A stretch of 64,000 nt of DNA from Actinopolyspora erythraea (GCF_002263515.1 NZ_CP022752.1:4960001-5024000); one strand, 5' to 3'. Positions 53,025-61,405 are shown, counted from the first letter of the stretch. Notes: generated by a model not told the origin, from the letters alone. Made by a program: numbers and translations.

Positions 53025-53350
53025 CGCCCAGCCACGCCCGGCATCGCCGGATCGCTCGCGGGATCTCCCGTCCCACGTCCGGAACATTCGCGGAGCCGCA
53101 CCGAACCCCGCTCCGTGATTTCGTGAGAAATTCGCGTCCGACCGAAGGGGAAGGATGGCCCACCGCCTACTCAGTGGGGAGTAGTGCTCGCACACTTCGC
53201 GAGGAACCGAACACCGGTGTTGGGGCAACATTCCGGAGATTTCACGAGAAATTCGCGTTTCGACGTCAGACGGTGGCACACACGGCGAACATCCCGGGCG
53301 AGAACCGCGGTTCCGCCCGGCACGAGAGCACCGCTCACCGTATCGTGCCT
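53025..53350. other. convergent gap with an imperfect direct repeat
   Basis: GATTTCGTGAGAAATTCGCG (53117-53136) and GATTTCACGAGAAATTCGCG (53238-53257) differ at two positions. Preceding sequences (ttcgcg, gaaccgaac) are also partly shared. There is no gene in this 326-nt stretch. Confidence 0.4.
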
Positions 53351-54022
53351 TCAGTCGGCGTCGTCCTCGTCGGGCAGCCATTCGACCGTCTCGAACACGC
53401 CCTGGGCCAGGTCCACGATGTCGGCCCAGTCCTCGGTGTTGTTGCTGGTGACCGAAACCCCGAGGATCTCCGACACGGCAGGTCCGGGAATCCACGCCGT
53501 GACCGCGTGGTTGGTCACCTCGACCTCCTCCTCGCCCACCTCGATGCTGCTGGGGGTCGCGGTACGGGTCACGACCGATTCACCGGCCGGGAGCTCGACC
53601 ACTTCGACCTCCGTGCCCGGTTGGTTGCCGTAGTACTGCTCCAGCGCGGCGACGGCCGTGTGCCGCGTGGTTCGCCGCGAATCGAACACGAAGCAGCTGA
53701 CCACGACCATCAACGGTCGTCGCTCGTCCTGGGCCGAGCGGAAGACGGCGGCGGCGTTGTAGTGGGCCCCGCCGGCCTCGGCTGAGGCGCCGAGCGTCAT
53801 CAGCATCGCCGCCGTACCGGCGAGTCCCTGGTCGATCTCGGTGTCCTCGGGGAGCCCGAACCGGACCGCCACGGCCGAGGCGAGCGCGCGCAGCTTCTCC
53901 TCGGTCGGTTCCCCACCGGGGAGTTCGATGAAGCCCTCGGGCAGCACGAGCGAGTAGCGGGGCGCCCGCTGAGCGGTGTCGGGAGTGTCTGCGGTGCCAG
54001 TGGTGTGGGTGGTGTCGGTCAT
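53351..54022 (-). CDS. hypothetical protein at end of WXG module 2
   Basis: 223 residues from ATG 54022, which overlaps the stop of the preceding gene (ATGA). A Thr-rich N-terminus is followed by an alpha/beta domain: YSLVLPEGFIELPGGEPTEEKL, then VVVSCFVFDSRRTT. It ends DEDDAD. No family assigned. Coupling suggests a function with the WXG protein. Confidence 0.6.
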   Translation of the reverse strand: MTDTTHTTGTADTPDTAQRAPRYSLVLPEGFIELPGGEPTEEKLRALASAVAVRFGLPEDTEIDQGLAGTAAMLMTLGASAEAGGAHYNAAAVFRSAQDERRPLMVVVSCFVFDSRRTTRHTAVAALEQYYGNQPGTEVEVVELPAGESVVTRTATPSSIEVGEEEVEVTNHAVTAWIPGPAVSEILGVSVTSNNTEDWADIVDLAQGVFETVEWLPDEDDAD

Positions 54023-54648
54023 CGTGGTTCGCTGTCCCGGGTGGCGTTGGCGAAACGGGTGACGAGCTTGCGTTCCTCGATCGTGGGGCAGAAGTACGCC
54101 CGGCAGCCGTCCGGCCAGGCGACCTCGATGCTCTGTTGCGAGGCGTGGTGGAACCGGACCGAAGCGGACTCGTCGCTCTGCCAGATCACGCGCGGCGGCT
54201 TTTCCGGATCGTTCAGCACCACCACCGCCACCCGCGAACGGGAAACCACCAGCCACAACCGGCGCCGCGCGCGCTTCACCGTGTCGATCAACGAGGTCGG
54301 ACCGGGATTGCTCTTCGAACCGGAGACGACGATGACGCCCGGCGCCGGTTCGACGTGGTGATAGGACTCCTTGACCAGGCCGAAGGCCTCGAACCACTCC
54401 CTGATCCAGGCGTACACGAACAACAGCGGCAGGGAAACCACCCAAAGAATCCGAAGCCAAACCGGAAATGTTCCGAACTCCTGTCGCCCGCTGAAGTCGT
54501 CCAGCTTGAACTTTTTTCGAAAAAAAGAAACGACCTCGCAACGTTGACCCCAATTTACCCCACCCCACCGCCGCAACACCTCACGCCGCCGGGAATCCAA
54601 CGGGTCTCCCGAATGGATATCACCCTCTTGCACCATCAGAAGTCTCAC
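54019..54648 (-). CDS. hypothetical membrane-associated protein in WXG module 2
   Basis: 209 residues from GTG 54648. A hydrophobic helix WLRILWVVSLPLLFVYAW near residue 65 is followed by a basic, beta-rich C-terminal domain. The start overlaps the preceding stop (GTGA) and the end overlaps the next start. Unknown. Confidence 0.6.
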   Translation of the reverse strand: MRLLMVQEGDIHSGDPLDSRRREVLRRWGGVNWGQRCEVVSFFRKKFKLDDFSGRQEFGTFPVWLRILWVVSLPLLFVYAWIREWFEAFGLVKESYHHVEPAPGVIVVSGSKSNPGPTSLIDTVKRARRRLWLVVSRSRVAVVVLNDPEKPPRVIWQSDESASVRFHHASQQSIEVAWPDGCRAYFCPTIEERKLVTRFANATRDSEPR

Positions 54649-55958
54649 CCAATCTTGTTCCGAACATACGACTCAGCTTCACCGGAAGCGTACTGCAAAC
54701 CTTCCTGAACCCCTACCTTCTTCGCCGATTCCGCGATCGAACCGGCAACTATACCTCCCCCAGAAAAGGCATCCTTCACGTTCACCCCGGGAAACTTGTT
54801 CGCCAGGTCCACCGACTTCGCATGTGTGTATATGGCAGCTTTCTCGACAGCCTCCTTGGGATTGGCTTCCAATTCGGCCTTGGTCACGGGGCGTATTTCC
54901 GCTTTACCGGTGGCCTGCTTCAGAATGTCGGAGTTAGAGGTGAGCTTGTTGACACCGAGGGCTTTCGCACCGGCTCCCGCCGCGTCGTCGGACACCCTCG
55001 ACGCCGCACCGACCTTGGCAGCCTGTGACGCCGCGTTCTTGGCACCGGCGACGACACGGCCGCCGGGAATGACTCCGATGGCGTCCATACCGATCTTTCC
55101 CCAGGAGACGTCGGCGCCACCGGCCTTGGCCAGCGCGTTGGTTCCCAGCGCGGCGGCGCTGACGGTTATGGCGGCGGCCGAGGTGACCGCGTTGACCCCG
55201 GGAATCCAGGAGGTCGCGATCGCGACGACGCCGAGCACCGTGCTCACGGTGCTGAGCACGTCGCCGATCTGCTTGAGCAGTTCGGCGTGGTCCTCGACCC
55301 ACTGCCACGCCTGGTCCGCCAGCTCGCTGATGTTCTCGCCGAGCTCTTCGAGCGCGTCGCCGAGGCGTTCCAGCAGACCGGGTTTCTCCGGCGCTTCCTC
55401 GGTGGCGCGGCGCAGGGCGTTCTCCACCTGCTTGGCCAGCTCGTCGTGCTGGGCGAGCAGCCGCTTGGCCTGGTCCAGGATCGCCCTGAGGTCGTTGTCG
55501 GCCTCACGCAGCGCCCCCTGGGCCGCGTCCAGTCTGCGCTGTGCCCGCTGCAGCGACTCCTGGTCGGGGAAGTGCTGGTTGGCCAGGTCCAGGTCCGGGT
55601 TCGCCTCCGCCTCGCGGAGGCGTTTGCGCGCCTCGGCCGCCTGGGCCTCGTAGTCGCGGGCTCGCTGCTGCAACGAGCTCAGGTCGTGCGACCACCGCGT
55701 GAGCGTGCGGGAGGCGTCGCCGAGCGAGCGGTGTGCCCGCTGCAGGTACTTGGGCAGCTCCCCCACGGTGTCCTGGAAGGCCTCGGCGGCCTTGCCCCGC
55801 CACATCCCTTCCTGATCGCTGATCTTCGACAGCGCCTCGTGGGCGCTTCCCATCCTGGTGGCCACGTCGCCGAGATCGGTGGCCACCGATTCGACCGTGG
55901 CGACGGCTCCGGGGGCCGGATCGAAACCCAGCGCCGGGTACTCGGAGTTTCCGCTCAT
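54645..55958 (-). CDS. large WXG-type protein, polymorphic-toxin-like architecture
   Basis: 437 residues. The N-terminal helical bundle contains MWRGKAAEAFQDTVG (W-x-G turn) near residue 52, followed by a long coiled coil (residues about 95-180). A hydrophobic Ala/Gly segment at about 240-285 (GVVAIATSWIPGVNAVTSAAAI) follows, then a C-terminal domain of 150 residues with no recognisable toxin motif. The arrangement is that of T7SS-exported LXG/WXG proteins with a variable tail. Confidence 0.65.
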   Translation of the reverse strand: MSGNSEYPALGFDPAPGAVATVESVATDLGDVATRMGSAHEALSKISDQEGMWRGKAAEAFQDTVGELPKYLQRAHRSLGDASRTLTRWSHDLSSLQQRARDYEAQAAEARKRLREAEANPDLDLANQHFPDQESLQRAQRRLDAAQGALREADNDLRAILDQAKRLLAQHDELAKQVENALRRATEEAPEKPGLLERLGDALEELGENISELADQAWQWVEDHAELLKQIGDVLSTVSTVLGVVAIATSWIPGVNAVTSAAAITVSAAALGTNALAKAGGADVSWGKIGMDAIGVIPGGRVVAGAKNAASQAAKVGAASRVSDDAAGAGAKALGVNKLTSNSDILKQATGKAEIRPVTKAELEANPKEAVEKAAIYTHAKSVDLANKFPGVNVKDAFSGGGIVAGSIAESAKKVGVQEGLQYASGEAESYVRNKIG

Positions 55959-56054
55959 CCTCGTCCTCGTCAGTTCTCGACCGGGTGGTCACTCACCGGT
56001 CGAACGACATGTTCTGTCCACTGTGGTTTCCGAAGGTCGCTGCGCCGCCACGCG

Positions 56055-56435
56055 TCACTGTCCCGCCATGCGTTGCTCGATGGCGGACATCTCGCCCTGC
56101 GAGTCCTGGCCGTCGGATCCGCCGGACGAGGACTGCTGCTGCGTGACCGCGGAGGTCACCAGCGAGACGACCTCCTGTTCGAGCTTGGCGTAGGTCTCTC
56201 GTGCCGAGCCCAACGCCTCGCTGGTGGCCTTGGCGCCTTCGGCGATCTTCTCGATGCCGTGCGACCAGCGCTCCCGGAACCCGTCGCTGGCGTCGTCGAT
56301 ACCGGAAGTTCCCAGGTCGCGCCCTCTGGCATCGCCGAGTGCCCTGTTCGCGGCGGTGATGTCGTCGGCCGCGTTGTCCAGATCGCTGATCAGCCGCGTC
56401 AGCTTCTCGATGTCGACGCGATAACCGTCACCCAC
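56055..56435 (-). CDS. small WXG100-like helical protein
   Basis: 126 residues from GTG 56435 (GGGGAGG 5 nt upstream). Two helices: residues about 5-45 and, after SDGFRERWSHGI, 55-95. The rest is a Ser/Gly/Gln-rich tail. It is first in the leftward module and presumably partners the 437-residue protein. Confidence 0.65.
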   Translation of the reverse strand: MGDGYRVDIEKLTRLISDLDNAADDITAANRALGDARGRDLGTSGIDDASDGFRERWSHGIEKIAEGAKATSEALGSARETYAKLEQEVVSLVTSAVTQQQSSSGGSDGQDSQGEMSAIEQRMAGQ

Positions 56436-56655
56436 GAAAGCCTCCCCGAATAGCCTTCCCTGCGTCGGCAACGTAGCAATCGCGAGGAGCGAGCGGGGCG
56501 GAAACGACAGATCCGGGCCCGCTGACCACCGAGTGTCGGAATCCACGCGGCGGTGCGGCGCTCCTCGGTCCGTGACTTCGCGGGATTCACAGCGGACACC
56601 TGGGCATGACCGACGCGACGAACCGGAGATCAGCCGAACGAGGTGTGACCCCACC

Positions 56656-56745
56656 GGAACCATCCCCGCGCGTGCGGGGCCTACCAGCGAGTACGGGCCC
56701 CAGTCGGAATGACCACGGGTCCATCCCCGCGCGTGCGGGGCCTAC
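56656..56745 (-). CRISPR. mini CRISPR array 1 (two repeats, one spacer)
   Basis: Two copies of a repeat whose shared 25-nt part (56660-56684 and 56721-56745) contains the palindrome CCCCGCGCGTGCGGGG, 61 nt apart. On the minus strand the repeat begins GTAGGCCCC and ends GGGGATGG plus about three less conserved bases, i.e. a 28-29-nt type I-E-style repeat with a 32-33-nt spacer. The leader is on the right. Confidence 0.8.
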
Positions 56746-56830
56746 ACTCACTGCGCTGGGATTCTAGCGGCGCGGAGGTGCTGTGAGAACCACGTGCTCG
56801 CTCCTCTTCGGACACAGACGCTTCGGGCGG
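56746..56830 (-). promoter_or_regulatory. leader of CRISPR array 1
   Basis: The first 24 nt, actcactgcgctgggattct followed by agcg, are identical to those beside array 2, and similarity continues for about 70 nt (e.g. cctcttcggacacag versus cctctttggacagag). This is consistent with a shared CRISPR leader. The adjoining 57-118 kb-side gap to 57118 holds only a hairpin. Confidence 0.7.
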
Positions 56831-56899
56831 ACCGCTCCGGCCCCCGGATCGTCGATGACTCCGGTAGCGGTTCTCACCATTGTGGATTGCCATATGGAT

Positions 56900-56952
56900 C
56901 CCCGCCCGACCGGGTGAGGGCGGGGAGGGAGGCCCGGCCGGGCGGGGTTTTT
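56900..56952 (+). terminator. GC hairpin with T-run
   Basis: CCCCGCCC (56900-56907) pairs with GGGCGGGG (56940-56947), followed by TTTTT. The interior (gaccgggtgagggcgggg) resembles the hairpin at the start of the 113-nt repeats near 61.7 and 62.8 kb. The rest of the gap 56831-57118 shows nothing else. Confidence 0.5.
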
Positions 56953-57118
56953 CCGGTGGCGGTGCGTGCGTCTCACGCGATGTTGACGCTCGCTCGCCAC
57001 CGGCACGGCCCGGGGTGTGTCTCGGCGGGTGTCGGGGGCCGAGACCACCGATCCGGACCGGTCTTCGCAGGTGAGTGGTGATTTGGGACGTGGCCGACGA
57101 ATCTGTGCGGGGTGGCTT

Positions 57119-57562
57119 CTAGAGCCGGTGCAGTCCGTCGAGGACGCGGCGCAGCAGGGCCAGTTCGGGAGGCTCCGGTGCCGCTACGGCACCGGCCGAG
57201 GCAGTCGACACGGCGGGAGCGGCGGGAGCCGTGTCAGCGGCACTCGGGACGGTGTGAGGCGGCACGAGCGGTGGGGACTCCGGTGCTGGTGGCAACCAGG
57301 GCGCCACCGGCGCGGGTGGGGCCGGCCCGAACAGGTGGGGCTGCTCGTCCGGATCACACAACGGCCAGCCGATCAACTCGGTGGTGGGGTACTCGTCCCG
57401 GCCGTAGTGCTCCAACCTGAGCGCGGCCAACCGTCTGGCGGCCGGACCACTGCCCCCAGCGTGACGCGGCCGGTAGCTGACCCGATGACCCCAGCCGCCC
57501 AGCACGATCACGGCCCCGGCCAGCGCGATCGCGGTGGCCAGCAGCACCGGCGGCGCACTCAT
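57119..57562 (-). CDS. hypothetical membrane protein of micro-operon
   Basis: 147 residues. One N-terminal hydrophobic helix (VLLATAIALAGAVIVLGGWG), then a cytoplasmic or external Pro/Ala-rich domain with RRLAALRLEHYGRDEYPTTEL. Start overlaps the preceding stop (ATGA). No family recognised. Confidence 0.6.
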   Translation of the reverse strand: MSAPPVLLATAIALAGAVIVLGGWGHRVSYRPRHAGGSGPAARRLAALRLEHYGRDEYPTTELIGWPLCDPDEQPHLFGPAPPAPVAPWLPPAPESPPLVPPHTVPSAADTAPAAPAVSTASAGAVAAPEPPELALLRRVLDGLHRL

Positions 57563-57807
57563 CGCTGATCCTCCCCTCCGGGTGGCTCGTCGGGATCGAT
57601 CGACCCCGACTCCGGCGGCTGCCCGTCGCCGAAGGCGAGCCCGGCCGCGTAGTCGCGCAGCTCATCGGAGAGTCGTTGCAACACCCCGGCGAGTTCCGCG
57701 CACTGCCTGGGCGTGGCCTGCCGGGCCGGAATGTCGTACGAGGCTTGTTCGAGCTTCCACTGCTCATGGGCCAACCACATCCCCAACCTGCCCGCATAAC
57801 TGGTCAC
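57559..57807 (-). CDS. hypothetical protein of micro-operon
   Basis: 82 residues: helical (AGRLGMWLAHEQWKLEQ ... CAELAGVLQRLSDELRDYAAG) with an acidic/Pro tail. Coupled by 4-nt overlaps at both ends to its neighbours. Confidence 0.6.
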   Translation of the reverse strand: MTSYAGRLGMWLAHEQWKLEQASYDIPARQATPRQCAELAGVLQRLSDELRDYAAGLAFGDGQPPESGSIDPDEPPGGEDQR

Positions 57808-58028
57808 CGAGCATCACCCCCAGCACACCGCACCGCCGCGTCCAACACATCCCGCAACACACGAGCCCGCTCCACCGTCCACACCGTCCGGTGGAACACC
57901 GTCGGCGTCTCGATCCGAACCAACCCCGGCGACCACCGCGAGATCCACACCACCAACGACGACACCCCCACCTCATTCCGACACCACACCCGCACCCCCG
58001 GATACGACACGTCATACCTCTCCGACAC
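57804..58028 (-). CDS. small hypothetical protein of micro-operon
   Basis: 74 residues from GTG 58028, with AAAGGTGG 8 nt upstream. Beta-strand pattern YDVSYPGVRVWCR, then VVWISRWSPGLVRIET, then helix ERARVLRDVLDAAVRC. First gene of the leftward micro-operon. Its promoter region holds the 58052-58082 repeats. Confidence 0.6.
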   Translation of the reverse strand: MSERYDVSYPGVRVWCRNEVGVSSLVVWISRWSPGLVRIETPTVFHRTVWTVERARVLRDVLDAAVRCAGGDAR

Positions 58029-58051
58029 AGCACAACCACCTTTCTGTTGGT

Positions 58052-58082
58052 TCCGGAGACATAATCCGTCTCCGGAGACATA
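58052..58082. promoter_or_regulatory. operator-like direct repeat in divergent promoter
   Basis: TCCGGAGACATA occurs at 58052-58063 and 58071-58082 (19-nt period). The second copy lies in the palindrome GTCTCCGGAGAC (58068-58079). It sits between the micro-operon start (58028) and the XRE gene start (58143). Confidence 0.6.
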
Positions 58083-58142
58083 CACTGCAATCCCTCGATC
58101 AGGTGGCAATGAACGAGATGTTGCGGCAGCTAGGCTTGGTGC

Positions 58143-58997
58143 ATGCCCGGAGACGTGGAGCATCACTCACCGCAGGCTCGATTGCTCGGCGCTGAACTTC
58201 GTGAACTGCGCAAAGAAGCCGGTATCCCCGTTCGAGAACTGGCGAAGCGCGTCCAGCTGGGACATGCCGCTGTCTCCCGCTATGAGACAGGAGTTCGTTC
58301 GCCGTCCCGCGATCTCCTGGCGCGACTACTGATGGAGCTCGGCGCTTCCGGCGAGCGCTACGACGAACTCATGGAGCTACAGCGTCGTGCTTCAGAACCG
58401 AACCTGATCGGCGACAGTCGTTCGGGCCTGCACAAGCACCTGCTGAACCTGGCGGAGTTCGAACGCACAGCGGCTCGGATCGTGCACGTCGCACCTCTGG
58501 TGATTCCCGGGCCGTTGCAGACACGCTCCTACGCCGAAGAGATCATGGCGAGCTTGTCCGGCGAAGAACGTCGCCTCCGAGTCGAACTTCGCATGGCACG
58601 CAGCAGCGAGGTACTCAGCACCGGCAAACTCGACGCGATCATCTGCGAACGCGTGCTGCGCGATGACATCGGCGGACAAGGAGTACTCGCCGAACAACTA
58701 CACCATCTGGCCACCACGGCATCGAACTCGAACGCCACCATCCGAATACTTCCCGAACGACTCCAACGCTGGACACTGGCCCACAACGGTTCGTTCGTGC
58801 TGTTCGAGTTCTCGAAGGCATCACCGATCATCCACTTGGAACACTACCGTGGTCCCGCCTTCATCTATGACCAGAAAGACGTTGAGGCATACCGCGAAGC
58901 GCTGGATAACCTCACGGACGCCGCCATGAGCCCCAATGAGTCACTCCAGCTCATGGCCACGATCGCGGAACAGACGGAAGGAAACACCCCAGCATGA
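58143..58997 (+). CDS. XRE-family regulator with DUF5753 domain (second copy)
   Basis: 284 residues. HTH ELRELRKEAGIPVRELAKRV ... SRYETGVRSPSRDLLARL at about residues 18-60. The DUF5753 domain has VIPGPLQTRSYAEEIM, ATIRILPERLQRW and FVLFEF. Downstream DUF397 gene overlaps by 4 nt. It likely binds the repeats at 58052-58082 and controls both directions. Confidence 0.9.
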   Translation: MPGDVEHHSPQARLLGAELRELRKEAGIPVRELAKRVQLGHAAVSRYETGVRSPSRDLLARLLMELGASGERYDELMELQRRASEPNLIGDSRSGLHKHLLNLAEFERTAARIVHVAPLVIPGPLQTRSYAEEIMASLSGEERRLRVELRMARSSEVLSTGKLDAIICERVLRDDIGGQGVLAEQLHHLATTASNSNATIRILPERLQRWTLAHNGSFVLFEFSKASPIIHLEHYRGPAFIYDQKDVEAYREALDNLTDAAMSPNESLQLMATIAEQTEGNTPA

Positions 58998-59182
58998 CGA
59001 CACCGACGAACTGGCGGAAATCCAGCCGTTCCAACCCCAATGACTCCTGCGTCGAAGTCGGCCGTGTGGCAGATGGCGCGGCGGTGCGCGACACCAAGGA
59101 CCGCTCGGCCGGGTACTTCACCACCACCGGCACCCAGTGGGCAACGTTCATCGACGCGGTGAAGAGCAACCGGTTCGACTGA
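58994..59182 (+). CDS. DUF397 protein (second copy)
   Basis: 62 residues: NWRKSSRSNPNDSCVEVGRV, AVRDTKDR and WATFIDAVKS are the family motifs. The start ATG overlaps the XRE stop. A terminator follows 17 nt later. Confidence 0.92.
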   Translation: MTTPTNWRKSSRSNPNDSCVEVGRVADGAAVRDTKDRSAGYFTTTGTQWATFIDAVKSNRFD

Positions 59183-59198
59183 ACCCCGGCGACACCAC

Positions 59199-59233
59199 AG
59201 CGCCTCCGGAGCGGTGAAGTGGCCGGAGGCGCT
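59199..59233 (+). terminator. terminator after DUF397
   Basis: AGCGCCTCCGG (59199-59209) pairs perfectly with CCGGAGGCGCT (59223-59233), followed by ttcgtcg. Confidence 0.7.
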
Positions 59234-59311
59234 TTCGTCGTCTCGTCCCCGAGCATGTGAGGCAGCACGACGCATTCCGGCGAGGTCCGTACGGTCTCCC
59301 CAGCACGCGGG

Positions 59312-60016
59312 TCACGAGGTGCGAGATTCGGTGGGTAGATGGTGCAGCTCGTTGTAGGCAACCAGTCTGGGCTGTTGCGCCGTCGACATCTCCCAGCGAC
59401 TGACCGACGCGTTGGTCACCGGAGGCAGCCGCCACAGTTCCTCCTCCGAAGCGGCCTCGGTGATATAGCGCAGCAGCAGCACCACCGCGTCGTGTCCGAC
59501 CACCAGTGCCGACTTGGCGCGATCGAGGTCTCGGAGGAAACTGCGCAACCGAAGCGCGACGTCGGCAGGCGATTCGCCGCCCGGCGGGCGGTAGTAGAAC
59601 TCGCCCACATCAGCGCGCCGCCGGGCTTCCTCGGGATACCGACTGCTGACCATCGCGGGGGTGTGCAGTTCCAGATGCCCCATCTCGCGATCCCGCAGCC
59701 GTTCGTCCACCACCACGGACACCGAACGCTGCGTCTCGGACAGCTCACCGGCCGCGATCTGCCAGGTCTGCCGCGCGCGCAGGTACGGCGAGCAGTACAC
59801 CACTTGCGGGGACGATCGTTCCCGCAGCCAGCGCCCGAGTGCGGCTGCCTGCTCCGCGCCGGTCCGCGAAAGGGCGACGTCGGCGTCGCGGCAGCCCAGC
59901 TCGATCGGCTCCCCGTCGATCTCCGCCTCACGGAACGCGACGTTGGCCCGGCTCTCGCCGTGCCGAACGACGAGCAGCTCGGCGTGTTCGGGCAGCAGGC
60001 CGTCGTCGAAACGCAC
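59312..60016 (-). CDS. histidine phosphatase (phosphoglycerate-mutase-like)
   Basis: 234 residues from GTG 60016 (AAAGGA 10 nt upstream). Catalytic LLVVRHGESRAN near residue 15, VVYCSPYLRARQT, then GGESPADVALRL and VVGHDAVVLLL with the second catalytic His. A small-molecule phosphatase of the PhoE/GpmB type; substrate unknown. It lies between the two CRISPR arrays. Confidence 0.87.
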   Translation of the reverse strand: MRFDDGLLPEHAELLVVRHGESRANVAFREAEIDGEPIELGCRDADVALSRTGAEQAAALGRWLRERSSPQVVYCSPYLRARQTWQIAAGELSETQRSVSVVVDERLRDREMGHLELHTPAMVSSRYPEEARRRADVGEFYYRPPGGESPADVALRLRSFLRDLDRAKSALVVGHDAVVLLLRYITEAASEEELWRLPPVTNASVSRWEMSTAQQPRLVAYNELHHLPTESRTS

Positions 60017-60185
60017 GTCGCTGATCCTTTCGACCGTGAACGCTGCTCGCCGTGATTCTACGGCCGAACACGCACCACTGATCAAGACGAATCCGGACCA
60101 CCGAGCGCACTCGCCGCTACGCCGCATGACGACCGCGCCCCACTTCGCCCAAAGATCGTGCCGCAGCGGGAACAGCGGAGCCGAG

Positions 60186-60333
60186 GGGCCGTCACCGCGT
60201 GCGCGGCCTACACACAAACGGGAAACCCGGCGCGGTAGCGACGAGATCCATCCCCGCGCGTGCGGGGCCTACCGCGTGGTATCTCGACGGGGTTCACGAG
60301 CTCGGGATCCATCCCCGCGCGTGCGGGGCCTAC
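60186..60333 (-). CRISPR. mini CRISPR array 2 (two intact repeats, one degenerate)
   Basis: Intact copies of the 25-nt shared part at 60248-60272 and 60309-60333, and a degraded copy ending cggcctac at 60211, keep the 61-nt period throughout. Two spacers. The degenerate repeat is at the leader-distal end, as is usual for arrays. Repeat and leader equal those of array 1. No cas gene within the window. Confidence 0.8.
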
Positions 60334-60410
60334 ACTCACTGCGCTGGGATTCTAGCGCGGCGAAGACGTTGTGAACACCACTACGTCACACCTCTTTGGA
60401 CAGAGCTCTA
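60334..60410 (-). promoter_or_regulatory. leader of CRISPR array 2
   Basis: Begins actcactgcgctgggattct next to the last repeat and resembles the array 1 leader for about 70 nt. The 434-nt gap between the phosphatase and the lipoprotein gene is occupied by the array and this leader. Confidence 0.7.
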
Positions 60411-60450
60411 GAACGAAGCCGAACACTCCCAACACGCCGGAAACAACGAC

Positions 60451-61047
60451 TCACTCGGCAGCCGGCCACGAGGGCAACGACAGCCGCAGCGCCTTCTTCG
60501 CCAACGCACACGGGTCGGTGACACCAGCCTCCTCTGATTGAAGAATCGCGAACGACTGCACGAGTTGGCTCTGCTGGGTCGCGAGGAACATGCCACACGA
60601 ACCTGATCCCATCGGCTTGACCTTGTTGGCTCGCACGCCAGGATTCCCCTGTACCGTTATTCGCTCGAAGTCGACGTACTCCGACTGGTTGTTGTAGTAA
60701 GTATCCAGCGAACGATCTTTCACAGGCGACATCGCAACCGAAATCAAACCTCCCTGGCTTTTCCAGGTGCAGTTGTCGGTCTCGGTCGCTCCGAGTACGT
60801 TGTCCCTCTTCTTACCCTCAGGTTGAACCCCGAGTTGTGTCGCGACGTCCTCGGGCAGCAGCTCGCACACGTCCACCGCAGTGGCGTCCTTGGGGTTCGG
60901 GATCGCCGAACCGGCCGACGCCGAGGAAGTACTCCCGCTCGTGGTCGTGTCCGCCGAGTCCTCGTTCCGCTCCGCCGAACCGGACGAACACCCGACCAGC
61001 ACTACGCTCAACAACACACCACCGGCAGCAACAGCACCGCGACGCAT
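60451..61047 (-). CDS. DUF3558-family lipoprotein (second)
   Basis: 198 residues from ATG 61047 with a clear lipobox: GGVLLSVVLVGC. A Ser/Thr linker follows, then DUF3558: VDVCELLPEDVATQLGV, DNCTWKSQGGLISVAMSP and VTDPCALAKKALR. GTG 61059 is an alternative start. It follows a WXG-like gene as in the 13.6-16 kb operon. Confidence 0.85.
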   Translation of the reverse strand: MRRGAVAAGGVLLSVVLVGCSSGSAERNEDSADTTTSGSTSSASAGSAIPNPKDATAVDVCELLPEDVATQLGVQPEGKKRDNVLGATETDNCTWKSQGGLISVAMSPVKDRSLDTYYNNQSEYVDFERITVQGNPGVRANKVKPMGSGSCGMFLATQQSQLVQSFAILQSEEAGVTDPCALAKKALRLSLPSWPAAE

Positions 61048-61072
61048 CCCGAACCTCACACTCCCCACGATC

Positions 61073-61405
61073 TCAACTCCGCCTCTCGGCATCCCGCTGC
61101 GCCACCGAGGCGTTCTCCTCGGCCAACCCGTACTCGTTCAGCACCGCGTTGTACGCCTCGATCTTCTCCTGCAGTATTTTCCGGATATCCCGAGCAGCGC
61201 TACGCAGCGATCCCTCATCGCCTGTCATGCGCTGCTGGAACGCCTCGCGAGCCCGCTCGGTAGTACCGTCCATCGCGGTGAGCTCACCAGGAGTGATGAC
61301 CCCTGCCTGCTGCTCCAGATATCCGGCCTCATCCCTGGCGGCGATGAGCTCCTTGATGGCTTCGCGCAGTTTGTCGTAATCGACACCGAAACCGTCCTGA
61401 CTCAT
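61073..61405 (-). CDS. small helical WXG100-like protein (third module)
   Basis: 110 residues from ATG 61405 (GGGGAG upstream). YDKLREAIKELIAARDEAGYLEQQAG, then TERAREAFQQRMTGDEGSLRSA, then a last helix DIRKILQEKIEAYNAVLNEYG. No W-x-G; similar in size and pattern to other ESX helper proteins. It is 25 nt before the lipoprotein start. Confidence 0.62.
   Translation of the reverse strand: MSQDGFGVDYDKLREAIKELIAARDEAGYLEQQAGVITPGELTAMDGTTERAREAFQQRMTGDEGSLRSAARDIRKILQEKIEAYNAVLNEYGLAEENASVAQRDAERRS

Noticed and set aside
56656..60410. Cas operon between or beside the CRISPR arrays
   Set aside because: All genes from 53 to 63 kb were checked for Cas3, Cas1, Cas2 or Cascade-like motifs; none seen.
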